Of a stretch of 64,000 bases of DNA, positions 1 to 8,587 are shown piece after piece. This DNA is from Planctomycetota bacterium (GTDB lineage Bacteria > Planctomycetota > Planctomycetia > Isosphaerales > Isosphaeraceae), in contig JAQGHR010000052.1 in assembly GCA_028291545.1 (NCBI GenBank), positions 124,001 through 188,000 on the forward strand. Reading direction: 5' to 3'. Position numbers and translations under genes: made by a program. Position 1 is the stretch's first letter. The number at the start of each line of letters is the position of its first letter. The notes below the pieces were generated by a model. The model was not told where the DNA came from. It saw only the letters and a list, made by a program, of their open reading frames with translations, and searched no databases.

Positions 1-1512
1 GAGAGCGCTGGTCGCCTCATCAAGAACCACGATCGTCGGGTTGGCGCAGAAGGCGCGTGCAATCGCCACCCGCTGCCGCTCGCCCTGGCTCAGCCGACGG
101 CCGCCTTCCCCGATGACGGTGGCATAGCCGGCGGGGAGCGAAATGGCCAGGTCGTGGATTAAGGCCGCGCGAGCCGCGGCCTCGACCCGAACATCGTTGG
201 CGTCGGGTGCGCCGTAGCGGATGTTGTCGGCGAGGGTCCCGGCGAAGACGACCGGCTCCTGGAGCACCACGCCGGCCTGGCGTCGGAGGTCGGCGGTGGC
301 GATCCGACTGAGGGGGACCCCGTCGAGTCGAACCTCGCCCCACGTCGGGTCATAGAACCGCAAGAGGAGATTCATCAAGGTGCTCTTGCCGCAGCCGGTC
401 GGGCCGACGATTGCAACGTGCATTCCCGGCTTGATACGCAGCCGAACGTCCCAGACGACCGGCTGGCCCGCGTTGTATCCGAACCCGACACGATCGAACT
501 CGACCAGGCCGCTAGCCCGCCCGAATGGCACCGGGTTTACCGGCTCCAGCACGTCGGGTTTCATGTCGAGGATCTCGCCCAATCGATCGGTGCTCGCCGC
601 CGCTTGCTCGAAGACGCTGGCAAGGTCGGCCAGCCGGGCCACAGGCGCGAAGAGCAGGCCCGCGAGGGCCGCGGCCGAGACCGCGCCGCCGGGCGTCATC
701 CGCCCGTTCATGACCTCGATCGCGCCGACCGCGAACACCAAGGCCGACCCGATCCCGCCCAACGCGACACTCAGATTCGAGAAGGCCGCGCCGAGCCGGC
801 CGAGCCGGACCCGCGGCGCGTGTGCCGCGCCGATCCACCCGGCGAATTCGGCGATCTCGGCGTCTTCCCGGGCGCACGCCTTAACCACGAGCATGCCGTC
901 AATCCGCCCCTTCAGATGCCCGAAGATCCTGTCCAGGCGATCCCGAATCTCGACGCTGCCGGCCCGGATGCGTCGAGTAAAGAACCGGAAGGTGACCGCG
1001 TAGGCGAGCAGGACTAGCGTTAAAACCAGGGCGAGTCGCGCGTTCATGTGGACCATCACGACCGCGATGATCGCCGTCGTGCCCAGGTCGGTCAGGATCG
1101 CGATGGACTGGCCGGACACGAGCGACTGGATCACGTCCACGTCGTCGGTCATCCGGGAGAGGATCACGCCGGTGGGTGTGCGATCAAAATATGCCAGCCC
1201 GAGCCCCTGGAGCCGGGCGTACAACGCGTGGCGGAGGTCACGGACCACCGCCAAGCCGACCGGTCCGACCACCCGCGCGGTCGCGAGCGAGACCGCAGCC
1301 TGGGCGAGGAAGACCGAGAAGGCGCCGACCCCGAGGCCGGCGAGCGCCCATCGCGTATCGAGCGAGGACGACCGGTCGACCACCTCCCGGATGAGCAGCG
1401 GTACCGGGACGTTCAGCGCGCTCGCCATCGCCGCGAGCAGGATGCCGAGCAACAATCGACCCCGATGGGGGGCGACGAGGATGAGGAGGCGACGTGTGGG
1501 ATTCAAGGACAT
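1..1512 (-). CDS. MsbA-like ABC exporter, TMD-NBD fusion (C-terminus off window)
   Basis: An open frame without a stop runs off the left edge; 504 codons are visible from the ATG at 1512. The first ~300 residues hold hydrophobic membrane segments of an ABC exporter domain. The nucleotide-binding domain follows: Walker A GPTGCGKST near residue 370, Q-loop VLQEP, signature LSQGERQR (a variant of LSGGQ) near 474 and Walker B IVVLDEAT near 494. The H-loop and C-terminus lie outside the window. Such half-transporters work as homodimers in the inner membrane and often flip lipid-linked glycans. Its place at the end of a glycosyltransferase operon suggests lipid A-core or glycolipid export, which is inference. 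A 130-bp gap containing a hairpin separates it from the radical SAM gene, so it may be partly uncoupled. Confidence 0.93.
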   Translation of the reverse strand, partial: MSLNPTRRLLILVAPHRGRLLLGILLAAMASALNVPVPLLIREVVDRSSSLDTRWALAGLGVGAFSVFLAQAAVSLATARVVGPVGLAVVRDLRHALYARLQGLGLAYFDRTPTGVILSRMTDDVDVIQSLVSGQSIAILTDLGTTAIIAVVMVHMNARLALVLTLVLLAYAVTFRFFTRRIRAGSVEIRDRLDRIFGHLKGRIDGMLVVKACAREDAEIAEFAGWIGAAHAPRVRLGRLGAAFSNLSVALGGIGSALVFAVGAIEVMNGRMTPGGAVSAAALAGLLFAPVARLADLASVFEQAAASTDRLGEILDMKPDVLEPVNPVPFGRASGLVEFDRVGFGYNAGQPVVWDVRLRIKPGMHVAIVGPTGCGKSTLMNLLLRFYDPTWGEVRLDGVPLSRIATADLRRQAGVVLQEPVVFAGTLADNIRYGAPDANDVRVEAAARAALIHDLAISLPAGYATVIGEGGRRLSQGERQRVAIARAFCANPTIVVLDEATSAL

Positions 1513-1584
1513 CCGTGTGGTGGAGGGCCTGCGACTCGACCTTGTGCCGACGCTATGCGGGGCCAGCACATCATATCAGCTCTA

Positions 1585-1618
1585 AAACATTCTTCAAGCT
1601 ACTAGCCGGAGAATGTTT
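1585..1618 (-). terminator. Inverted repeat between radical SAM and ABC genes
   Basis: AAACATTCT at 1585-1593 pairs perfectly with AGAATGTTT at 1610-1618 around a 16-nt loop. On the minus strand it lies 25-58 nt after the radical SAM stop and is followed by TTTTAGAG. This could be a weak terminator or attenuator, or a protein-binding palindrome ahead of the exporter. The stem is AT-rich and the T run short, so termination would be partial. Confidence 0.4.
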
Positions 1619-1642
1619 CGGTCAAGACGAACCCGGCCAGGG

Positions 1643-2641
1643 TCAAAATGTGCCCGAGTAGATCGCGCAAGACCGGCAAATCTCCGGCGGGGTCTCGGAT
1701 GACAGGGCCTCGCGGAACTCGCGATAGGGCCGGCCATTCCAGACGGCGTCGACTCCGGACTCGGCCATGTTGCCGAGGCTCAGGCGGTCCGGGGTCGCGA
1801 CCATGCAACAAGGCATCGCCAGGCCTTGATAGCTGACGTAGGCCCCGCGCCACGGCCAGTCGCAGCGCGAAGGGCCGGGCGTCCCGGGCGGGTGCACCCT
1901 CGGCCGAGTGAGCGGCAGCCGGAGCTCAACGCCGAGTTCCCGGGCGGTCGACCTTGCCTCGCGGAAGTACCGCTCGATCCGGTCCGGGTCTTCGGCCCCG
2001 AGCGTCTGATCATCGACGAACTCGCGCATCGGACGATAGTGGTCGGGCAGGCTTGACTCGCCGAAGTCGTGGCAGAGGTGCTGCACGAAGATCGAGTCGA
2101 TCGAGAGGCGATGGGCCAGACGGACGAGGTCGGGGAACTCGTGAAGGTTCTGCCGCATCGCGACGACCACCATGCGGATGCGGGGCGTGGCACTCTCGAG
2201 CCGCCGCCGCGTGTCGACCAGACGCTCCAGGTTCGCGACGATCCTGTCAAAGTGCGCGCGAACGCGAATCCGCTCGTAGGTCTCGGCGGTCGCCCCGTCG
2301 ACCGAGGCCTGGAGCTCGACCAGGCCGCTCGTCACGCACGCCTCGGCCCGGCGGGCGGTCAGGTAGGTCAAGTTGGTGTTCGTCCCGACCTTGATCCCAC
2401 GGCCGACCGCCATCGTGACCATGTCGAAGAATCGCGGATGCATCATCGGCTCACCCAGCCCCTGGAGCTGCAATTCCTCCAACTTGGGCAGGTCGTCGAG
2501 TAGCCGCGAGAACAGGTCGAAATCCATGAACGCCAGCGGGCCGTGCGGCGGTCCATCGCGGCGGAACTGGATGGGGCACATCTGGCAGCGCAGGTTACAC
2601 TGACCGACCGGCTCAACCTGGAGAAACCTGGGCAGATTCAT
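1643..2641 (-). CDS. Radical SAM/SPASM domain protein
   Basis: This 332-residue protein opens with the radical SAM cluster motif CNLRCQMC (C15, C19, C22), which binds the SAM-cleaving 4Fe-4S cluster. The middle keeps the TIM-barrel pattern (for example LQGLGEPMMHP). From about residue 260 a SPASM-like cysteine set follows (CDWPWRG, PCCM, CRSC), expected to bind one or more auxiliary clusters. The ATG at 2641 is preceded by AGGGA at suitable spacing. Family members act on peptides, carbohydrates or other small substrates; the substrate here cannot be read from sequence. Its neighbours are a GT2 enzyme and an exporter, so a sugar- or glycan-modifying role is the working inference. Confidence 0.9.
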   Translation of the reverse strand: MNLPRFLQVEPVGQCNLRCQMCPIQFRRDGPPHGPLAFMDFDLFSRLLDDLPKLEELQLQGLGEPMMHPRFFDMVTMAVGRGIKVGTNTNLTYLTARRAEACVTSGLVELQASVDGATAETYERIRVRAHFDRIVANLERLVDTRRRLESATPRIRMVVVAMRQNLHEFPDLVRLAHRLSIDSIFVQHLCHDFGESSLPDHYRPMREFVDDQTLGAEDPDRIERYFREARSTARELGVELRLPLTRPRVHPPGTPGPSRCDWPWRGAYVSYQGLAMPCCMVATPDRLSLGNMAESGVDAVWNGRPYREFREALSSETPPEICRSCAIYSGTF

Positions 2642-2671
2642 CGATGGAAGTCCCTAAAAGCTGCGAGGAGG

Positions 2672-3637
2672 CTAGAGGAAGGGGACGGCGAATTTGCACG
2701 CCCCGTAGAGTCGCCAGAAGACCGACAAAGGAGGGATCAAGGCCGAGGTGGCCAGCATCTCGACGACATGGCCCGGAGCGTGGGACGTCCCTTCCAGCCG
2801 CTTCGCCGAGAACCGCGCCGTCAGTAAGGCCCAGGCCAGTAACGAGGTGGTCCCCAGCGCAGGGCGACCCAACCCTCTAGCGACGGCCGCGAGCCCCAGC
2901 GACCCTACAATCGCGTAGTAAGCCCACGGCGGCGAAGCGCGGATGCGTTCCCGGTACAGTCCGGGATGCTTCTTGAAGAGCAGGGCGTCGAAGAGGCTCT
3001 TGCGCTGCTGGCGGAGGCTCACGCCCCATGGCGCCGGACGGACCGGATGAATCACGGAGGCGGCCGGCGCGTGGACGACCCGCCGACCCGAGCGGAGGAG
3101 GGAGAAATGGAGATCACTGTCCTCGCGCCAGGCCGCGGAGAAACGCTCGTCGAAGCCACCCACGGCCTCGATCGCCTCGCGACGGCAGAAGCAATTGGCC
3201 GTGACGAATTCAGCGGCCTCCAATCCCGCGGCATCACGTTCGTAGTCGGTCGGCTGGTCGGGCAAAGGCACGATAACGCGGCCCGTCGCCGCGTCGAAGC
3301 CCCCGGTCAGCGCGGCCACACCCTCCCTCAACCAGTCCTGGTCGGGAACGCAATCATCATCGGTAAAGGCGATGACGTGGCCTCGACTCCCTCGCCAACC
3401 GACGTTTCGCGCCGCGGCCGGGCCGTGGTTTCCGATGACCGCGAAATAACGGACCTGAACTGGCCGGGAAGCCGCGAACGCCTCGACCTGGCGCCGGGTC
3501 GCCTCGCTCGCGGCGTCGTCGGCAACCACGATTTCGAAGCCGTCGCGGTCGAAGTTCTGCGCCGCGATCGCGACGAGGCAGCGGCTGAGTAACTCGGGCC
3601 TGCGGTAGGTCGGCACGACGACGGAGATGCGGATCAT
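2672..3637 (-). CDS. Family 2 glycosyltransferase
   Basis: A 321-residue GT2 enzyme with the GT-A start VVVPTYRRPEL, the metal/nucleotide-binding acidic motif TDDD at residues 92-95, and GGFDERF followed by the acidic pair ED at 172-173 expected for the catalytic base. The C-terminal third has hydrophobic stretches (around YYAIVGSLGLAAVA) that may anchor it to the membrane. Its ATG lies 3 bp after the stop of the carbamoyltransferase gene, so the two are almost surely co-transcribed. Donor and acceptor sugars cannot be predicted. It probably adds one residue to the surface glycan made by this operon. Confidence 0.92.
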   Translation of the reverse strand: MIRISVVVPTYRRPELLSRCLVAIAAQNFDRDGFEIVVADDAASEATRRQVEAFAASRPVQVRYFAVIGNHGPAAARNVGWRGSRGHVIAFTDDDCVPDQDWLREGVAALTGGFDAATGRVIVPLPDQPTDYERDAAGLEAAEFVTANCFCRREAIEAVGGFDERFSAAWREDSDLHFSLLRSGRRVVHAPAASVIHPVRPAPWGVSLRQQRKSLFDALLFKKHPGLYRERIRASPPWAYYAIVGSLGLAAVARGLGRPALGTTSLLAWALLTARFSAKRLEGTSHAPGHVVEMLATSALIPPLSVFWRLYGACKFAVPFL

Positions 3638-3640
3638 GGC

Positions 3641-5362
3641 TCACGCCCTCGCGGTCTTCTCCAGCAGGAACGGGCCGATCACGAGGGCGTCGAGGGGGGA
3701 CGTCCAGAAACTCTCGACCGCGTCGCGGGGGCTGCAGACTATCGGCTCTCCCCGTGTGTTGAAGGACGTGTTGACCAGGACGGGCACGCCGGTACGAGCC
3801 TGGAAGGCTTTGATCAGGTCGTAGTAGACAGGGTTCTGATCGCGGCGGATCGTCTGGATGCGGGCCGTGCCGTCCACATGCCGGACGGCCGGGATCTTGT
3901 CGGCTTTCTCGGGACGGACATCAAAGATGAAGAGCATGAACGGCGAGACCCGGGCGCCTACGAACCAGCGATCGGCCTCTTCTTCGAGGACGACGGGCGC
4001 GACGGGGCGGAAGTCCTCACGGTCCTTGATCTCGTTGAGCCTCGACTGCATCTCCGCATGGATCGGCGAGGCGAGGATCGACCGTGCCCCGAGGGCACGT
4101 GGGCCGAACTCCATCCGACCCTGGAACCAGCCGATGACTCGGTCCTGCGCGAGGATCTCCGCAGTCTCCTCGGCCACGTTGGACAGGCGGCGATAAGGGA
4201 GCTTCGACCAGCGGAGGAAGGCTTCGATCTCGTGTTCACCGAAAGACGGGCCGAGGAACGCGTGTTCCATCGACCATGGCCGAGGTCCGCGCGGTCGCTC
4301 GCGAGCGTCGACCCACATTGCCGCGCCCAGGGCCGTGCCGGCGTCACCCGCGGCGGGCTGGACCCAGATGTTCTTGAAGAGGCCCCGGTCGCGGACCCGG
4401 GCGTTCATCACGCAATTCAACGCAACGCCTCCGGCCATGACGAGGTCGTCGCAACCCGAAGCGCGGTGGAGCCAGTTCGCAAGCTCCACGACCGTGTCCT
4501 CCAGCACGACCTGCAGTGAGTGGGCGATGTCGAAGTGTTTCTGTTCGAACGGACCGCCTCGAAGACGCGCGGGACCGAACCGCTCCTCAAGCCGGGGCGG
4601 GTCGATCGTATAGGCACCGTCGGCCCCCAGATGGATCATCGACCGAAAATCGGCGGCGAACCGCGGTTTTCCGTAGGACGCCAGGGCCATCACCTTGTAT
4701 TCGTCGGAGGAGTGGAGGAAGCCAAGGTAGCTGGTCATCTGCTCGTACAAGATGCCGAGCGAATGCGGCATGTGGACCTGCCCGAGCCATTCGAGGTCCA
4801 CGCCATCACCGATCGCGTAGCCCGTCGTGGCCCGCTCGCCTCGGCCGTCGAGTGTCATGACGGCCGCCCGCGAGAAGGGCGAGGCATGGAAGGCGCTGGC
4901 CGCGTGGGCCAGGTGGTGCGGCACATCATGCCAGCGGAACTGAGCCCCGGTCCGGGCATTTCGGAACCGCTCTTGAAGGTGGTGCGGAGCGCCGTCGAGC
5001 AACTGGTCCCGCGAGTTCACCAGCGCCGAGAGGAAGAGGGGGTCCCATGGCGACTCCCACTCCCCGACCTCGACCGTGCGGAGGGGAATCGGGATCGTCG
5101 GCTCGTCGCGATGCCGGCCCAGGAGGAGGTTGGGATCGTAGGAATAGGCGACATGATCGAGTTCGGCCAGGGTGATCTCAGCCTCCCTCAGACAGTACTC
5201 GATGGCATGGAAGGGAAGCTCCCAGGCGGAGAAGGGCAGGGGCCTCTTCCCGTGCTTGATGTGGGTGAACCGTTCCTCCTCCGCGGCGGCGATCACTCGG
5301 CCGTCGCGTACGAGGCAGGCGGCCGGGTCGTGATAGGCCGCGTTGATTCCGAGTGTGTCCAT
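3641..5362 (-). CDS. Carbamoyltransferase, NodU/CmcH family
   Basis: This 573-residue protein has both halves of the NodU/CmcH/TobZ family. The N-terminal YrdC-like/Kae1-type domain starts INAAYHDPAACL, with the metal-site motif HHLAHAASAF at 149-158 and MAGGVALNC at 309-317. The C-terminal carbamoyltransferase part carries MEFGPRALG at 417-425. Family members transfer a carbamoyl group from carbamoyl phosphate, through carbamoyl-AMP, to a hydroxyl on a sugar or natural product. Length matches the family. Flanking glycosyltransferases point to O-carbamoylation of a surface glycan, perhaps on a heptose; that is inference. It lies 44 bp after the GT9 gene. Confidence 0.95.
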   Translation of the reverse strand: MDTLGINAAYHDPAACLVRDGRVIAAAEEERFTHIKHGKRPLPFSAWELPFHAIEYCLREAEITLAELDHVAYSYDPNLLLGRHRDEPTIPIPLRTVEVGEWESPWDPLFLSALVNSRDQLLDGAPHHLQERFRNARTGAQFRWHDVPHHLAHAASAFHASPFSRAAVMTLDGRGERATTGYAIGDGVDLEWLGQVHMPHSLGILYEQMTSYLGFLHSSDEYKVMALASYGKPRFAADFRSMIHLGADGAYTIDPPRLEERFGPARLRGGPFEQKHFDIAHSLQVVLEDTVVELANWLHRASGCDDLVMAGGVALNCVMNARVRDRGLFKNIWVQPAAGDAGTALGAAMWVDARERPRGPRPWSMEHAFLGPSFGEHEIEAFLRWSKLPYRRLSNVAEETAEILAQDRVIGWFQGRMEFGPRALGARSILASPIHAEMQSRLNEIKDREDFRPVAPVVLEEEADRWFVGARVSPFMLFIFDVRPEKADKIPAVRHVDGTARIQTIRRDQNPVYYDLIKAFQARTGVPVLVNTSFNTRGEPIVCSPRDAVESFWTSPLDALVIGPFLLEKTARA

Positions 5363-5406
5363 GCGCAGGGCTCCGTTGTGGTCACGCGATCAACCGCTGG
5401 AGACGA

Positions 5407-6486
5407 TCAAGTAACCGCCGTGAGCAACTCGCTCGCAGCCTGGACGATCGCGCCGGGCGGCACGAGTCGAAGGCAGTCGTGGTGCCCCTCGGGGCAGACG
5501 CTCTTGAAGCAGGGGCTGCACGCAACTGGATGGTTCAGCACTCGGCAAGGCACTTGCCACGGGGTGTGCTGCGGGTTGGTCAGGGCATAGAGGTCGACCA
5601 CCGGCCTCCCCAAGGCCGCCGCGATGTGAGCCGGGCCTGTGTTGTTGGCAATCAGCAGGGGGGCGCGCTCAATGAGCGCGGCCAGGCACGCCAGGTCGAG
5701 CTCCCCGACGAGCGAATGCGATGGTTCGCCCATTGCCGAGCGGATCGATTCCACAAGATCCCGCTCCGGGCCGCTGCCGGTGAAGATCACACTCCAGCCG
5801 AAGTCGCGGACCAGGCGTCGCGCGGCCTCGCAATACCCCTCGGGCGGATAGCGTCGCGAAGGGGCCGTCGAGCCGGGGTGGATGACCACCCAGGGCGCCG
5901 CGCCGGTGATTCCGAGTCGACGCAGGAGGCCGGCCACGCGTGCCCTCGCGGTCGCCGTCACGCGGAGCGACAGCCGTTCGTCACTCGGCTTCGCGCCGAC
6001 TTCGGCGACGAGGTCGAGCTGCCGGCGGACCTCGTGGCGGATGTGCCCCTCGGACTCCGTCTCGGCAACCCAGTCGGTCAACAACTGATAGGGGTTTTCT
6101 CGGCAATGCGCCAGGCGGAGCGGGATGTCCGCGAGGTAGCAAAGCAACGCCGCGGGTAGCGGGCTCTGGCTGAAGACCGTGAAGATCACGGCCGCGTCAA
6201 ACCGGCCAGTTCGGAGGCGTTCGATCATCTCGCGATCTATGTCACCAACAGTGCGCTGAGGCGTGGCCTTCATCCAGGGTGGTTCGTAGGACAAACAATG
6301 GTCGATTTCCGGCACGAGCCGCGCGACGGCGCCGCCCGAGGGCGAGGTCAGCAAGGTGACCCTCCGGCCCGGCCTGGCTTCTTTCAGGGCGCGGATCGCG
6401 GGCGTCGTCATCAGGACGTCCCCCATCGCGTCAAGACGCACGCAGAGGAGATTTTCAGTTCGGGACCACTCATGCGCGCGGTTCAT
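5407..6486 (-). CDS. Family 9 glycosyltransferase (heptosyltransferase-like)
   Basis: A 359-residue GT9 protein. The N-terminal Rossmann start LLCVRLDAMGDVLMTTPAI and the C-terminal donor-site region (VVIHPGSTAPSRRYP, later LLIANNTGPAHIAAALGRP) are typical of ADP-heptose:LPS heptosyltransferases. The ATG at 6486 overlaps the HldE stop in an ATGA (6483-6486), which implies translational coupling and is preferred over the upstream in-frame start. Direct coupling to the ADP-heptose enzyme supports heptose transfer to a lipid-linked or core oligosaccharide. Which position it adds is unknown. The C-terminal cysteines (CSPCFKSVCPEG) are seen in many GT9 proteins. Confidence 0.92.
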   Translation of the reverse strand: MNRAHEWSRTENLLCVRLDAMGDVLMTTPAIRALKEARPGRRVTLLTSPSGGAVARLVPEIDHCLSYEPPWMKATPQRTVGDIDREMIERLRTGRFDAAVIFTVFSQSPLPAALLCYLADIPLRLAHCRENPYQLLTDWVAETESEGHIRHEVRRQLDLVAEVGAKPSDERLSLRVTATARARVAGLLRRLGITGAAPWVVIHPGSTAPSRRYPPEGYCEAARRLVRDFGWSVIFTGSGPERDLVESIRSAMGEPSHSLVGELDLACLAALIERAPLLIANNTGPAHIAAALGRPVVDLYALTNPQHTPWQVPCRVLNHPVACSPCFKSVCPEGHHDCLRLVPPGAIVQAASELLTAVT

Positions 6487-8024
6487 GCCGGGGCCCCGTT
6501 GCCGTTGACCGCGATCGGTTGACCCGAACAAAGTCGCTCGGGAACGGGATTTCCGTCCTTACCGTAAACCGCACGGATTCGCGCGATCATGGCCGTTGTC
6601 GAGCGATCCGTCACGAATGGCAAGATACGGACTTCGCCGCCGAACTCTTCAACGATCGCTGCCTCGGGCAGCCGTTCGCGGGTGTAGTCGCCACCCTTGA
6701 CGAACACGTCGGGCCGGAGGGCGCTGATGAGCGCAGACGGCGTGTCCTCGCCGAAGATGACGAGGTGATCGACACAGCTCAGCGCGGCGAGCACCTGGAC
6801 GCGGTCATCCTGGGAATTGATCGGGCGTGATGGTCCCTTCAAGCGGCGAAGGCTCGCGTCGGAATTGACACCAACAACCAACACGTCGCCAAGCGACTTG
6901 GCCTGGCCCAGGTAGGTGATGTGGCCGCGATGGAGGATGTCGAAGCAACCATTGGTGAAGACAATCCGCCGCCCGCCACGCCGGTGGACGTCGATGCGAC
7001 GTGCCAGTTCGTCAATGTCCGGGGCGAGCTTCCCCTCGGCGTTGAGCTGGCCTCGGAGGTCACGAGCGGAGCAGGCGGACGTGCCTTCGGTTGCCACGAC
7101 GACTGCGCTCGCGGCCGAGGCGAGATCGGCCGCCGCAGGCGTCTCGGCGCCTGCCGCGAGCGCCATGGCCAGAGTGGCGAGGAATGTGTCGCCGGCGCCG
7201 GCGGCGCGCGAGTGATGCGTCGGCCTGGCGTAGGTGCGATAGGGTGGGCGGCCCCGCTCCAGCACCACGGCCCCGTCGGTATCGATCGTCACGGCAGCCA
7301 TGCGAGCGCCGGTCGCCTGCAGGAAGCAATCCCCCCAGCCGACGATCCGCTCCGCCCGCGATTCGCCATGGTTTCCGCAACGTTCTCCGATCAGCGTCAA
7401 AGCCTCCTCGTAGTTCGGCTTGATCGCCGTGAGCCCGACCTCGCGATATGCGGCCAGGTTCTTGGAATCGGCCACGAACACGCGGGGCGATCGCCTTTGC
7501 AATTCCCCGAGCGTGGCAATGACGCTCGGGGTCAGGATGCCGTAGCCATAGTCGGAAACGATCACGGCGTCGCAACGCGGAAAGAGGTCGATCAGGCGGT
7601 CGATCACGTCTTGCTCGGTCTCGCGATCGATGGCTGAAGTGCTCCCCTGGTCGAACCTGACGAGGAGTTGACCGGCCGCGACAACGCGAGACTTCGTCAG
7701 GGTCTTACGCGCAGGATCGACGGGTAGGAGGTCGGTGTCGACTCCCCGTTCTTCGAGCAACTGGCGGAGGCGGACGCCCTCGGCATCGTTCCCGAGGACG
7801 GAGAGGAAATGCGCCCGGGAACCGAGGGCCGCGACGTTGACGGCCGTGTTCGCCGCACCGCCCGGCGCGTCGCGGCAGGCAACGAGGGAGACGATCGGCA
7901 CGGGGGCTTCGCGGCAGAGCCGGCCGGTCATCCCTTCCAGATAACGGTCGAGCATGGCCTCGCCGATCACGAGAATTTCGAGGTCACGGAACAAGTCGAT
8001 CACTCGCGTCAGGGGATGATTCAT
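6483..8024 (-). CDS. hldE: Bifunctional heptose-7-P kinase / heptose-1-P adenylyltransferase
   Basis: A 513-residue two-domain enzyme. The N-terminal PfkB-type kinase carries GGAANTAVN and the catalytic/anion-hole motif AAGAGDTF near residue 276. The C-terminal nucleotidyltransferase begins VFTNGCFDILHRGH near 356-366, with the HxGH active site. It phosphorylates D-glycero-D-manno-heptose 7-phosphate at C1 and, after GmhB removes the 7-phosphate, adenylates the product to ADP-heptose in the cytoplasm. The ATG at 8024 is preceded by GGAGG at good spacing, so I prefer it over an in-frame start 84 bp upstream. GmhB ends 2 bp before it. Both domains look intact. Confidence 0.96.
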   Translation of the reverse strand: MNHPLTRVIDLFRDLEILVIGEAMLDRYLEGMTGRLCREAPVPIVSLVACRDAPGGAANTAVNVAALGSRAHFLSVLGNDAEGVRLRQLLEERGVDTDLLPVDPARKTLTKSRVVAAGQLLVRFDQGSTSAIDRETEQDVIDRLIDLFPRCDAVIVSDYGYGILTPSVIATLGELQRRSPRVFVADSKNLAAYREVGLTAIKPNYEEALTLIGERCGNHGESRAERIVGWGDCFLQATGARMAAVTIDTDGAVVLERGRPPYRTYARPTHHSRAAGAGDTFLATLAMALAAGAETPAAADLASAASAVVVATEGTSACSARDLRGQLNAEGKLAPDIDELARRIDVHRRGGRRIVFTNGCFDILHRGHITYLGQAKSLGDVLVVGVNSDASLRRLKGPSRPINSQDDRVQVLAALSCVDHLVIFGEDTPSALISALRPDVFVKGGDYTRERLPEAAIVEEFGGEVRILPFVTDRSTTAMIARIRAVYGKDGNPVPERLCSGQPIAVNGNGAPA

Positions 8025-8026
8025 GC

Positions 8027-8587
8027 TTAGGCCTCCGTGATATGACGCGCGGCCCTGGCGAGGTCTCCGGTGGTGAAATGCGGCTCGCGGTCGGGCGAGA
8101 GCGCCCATTCGGTCTCGTTGCCGTTATCGATGTGGATGGTGCGGCATCCGGCGCGTCGGCCCGCCTCGATGTCGTCGAGGATGTCGCCGATGAGCCACGA
8201 TCGATGGAGATCGATGCGGTTCTCTCTCGCGGCCCTGACCAGCATTCCCGGCGCAGGCTTACGACAGTTGCAGGTGCGACGATAGTCGAGGACTGAGGCT
8301 TCCGGATGGTGGGGACAATAGAAGAATCCGCCCATTTCCACGCCCATCCTTCCGAGCAATTCCGCGAGTCGTTTCTCGATGGCGGCCAAGGCCGACTCGG
8401 GGAAGCGGCCGAATGCGACTCCGGCCTGGTTCGACACGACAAATAGCCGAAAACCGGCGTCTTGGAGCCGGGATAGCCCGTCCGCCGCGCCCGGCGCCAG
8501 CCGGATGAGGTCGGGGTTCACGTTATAGGGGAGATCCTCGATGAGCGTGCCATCCTTGTCGAGGAATACGGCGCGGTTGGGCCTCAT
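8027..8587 (-). CDS. gmhB: D-glycero-D-manno-heptose 1,7-bisphosphate 7-phosphatase
   Basis: A 186-residue HAD-superfamily phosphatase. AVFLDKDGTLIED supplies the nucleophile/acid pair D10 and D12. The zinc-loop pattern CPHHP followed by CNCRKPAPGML distinguishes the GmhB/histidinol-phosphatase subfamily, and IGDILDDIEAG gives the C-terminal metal-binding aspartates. It dephosphorylates heptose 1,7-bisphosphate between the two HldE reactions. The ATG at 8587 overlaps the previous glycosyltransferase stop as ATGA (8584-8587), and this start fits the family length. Position between glycosyltransferases and HldE supports the heptose assignment over histidinol phosphate. Confidence 0.93.
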   Translation of the reverse strand: MRPNRAVFLDKDGTLIEDLPYNVNPDLIRLAPGAADGLSRLQDAGFRLFVVSNQAGVAFGRFPESALAAIEKRLAELLGRMGVEMGGFFYCPHHPEASVLDYRRTCNCRKPAPGMLVRAARENRIDLHRSWLIGDILDDIEAGRRAGCRTIHIDNGNETEWALSPDREPHFTTGDLARAARHITEA

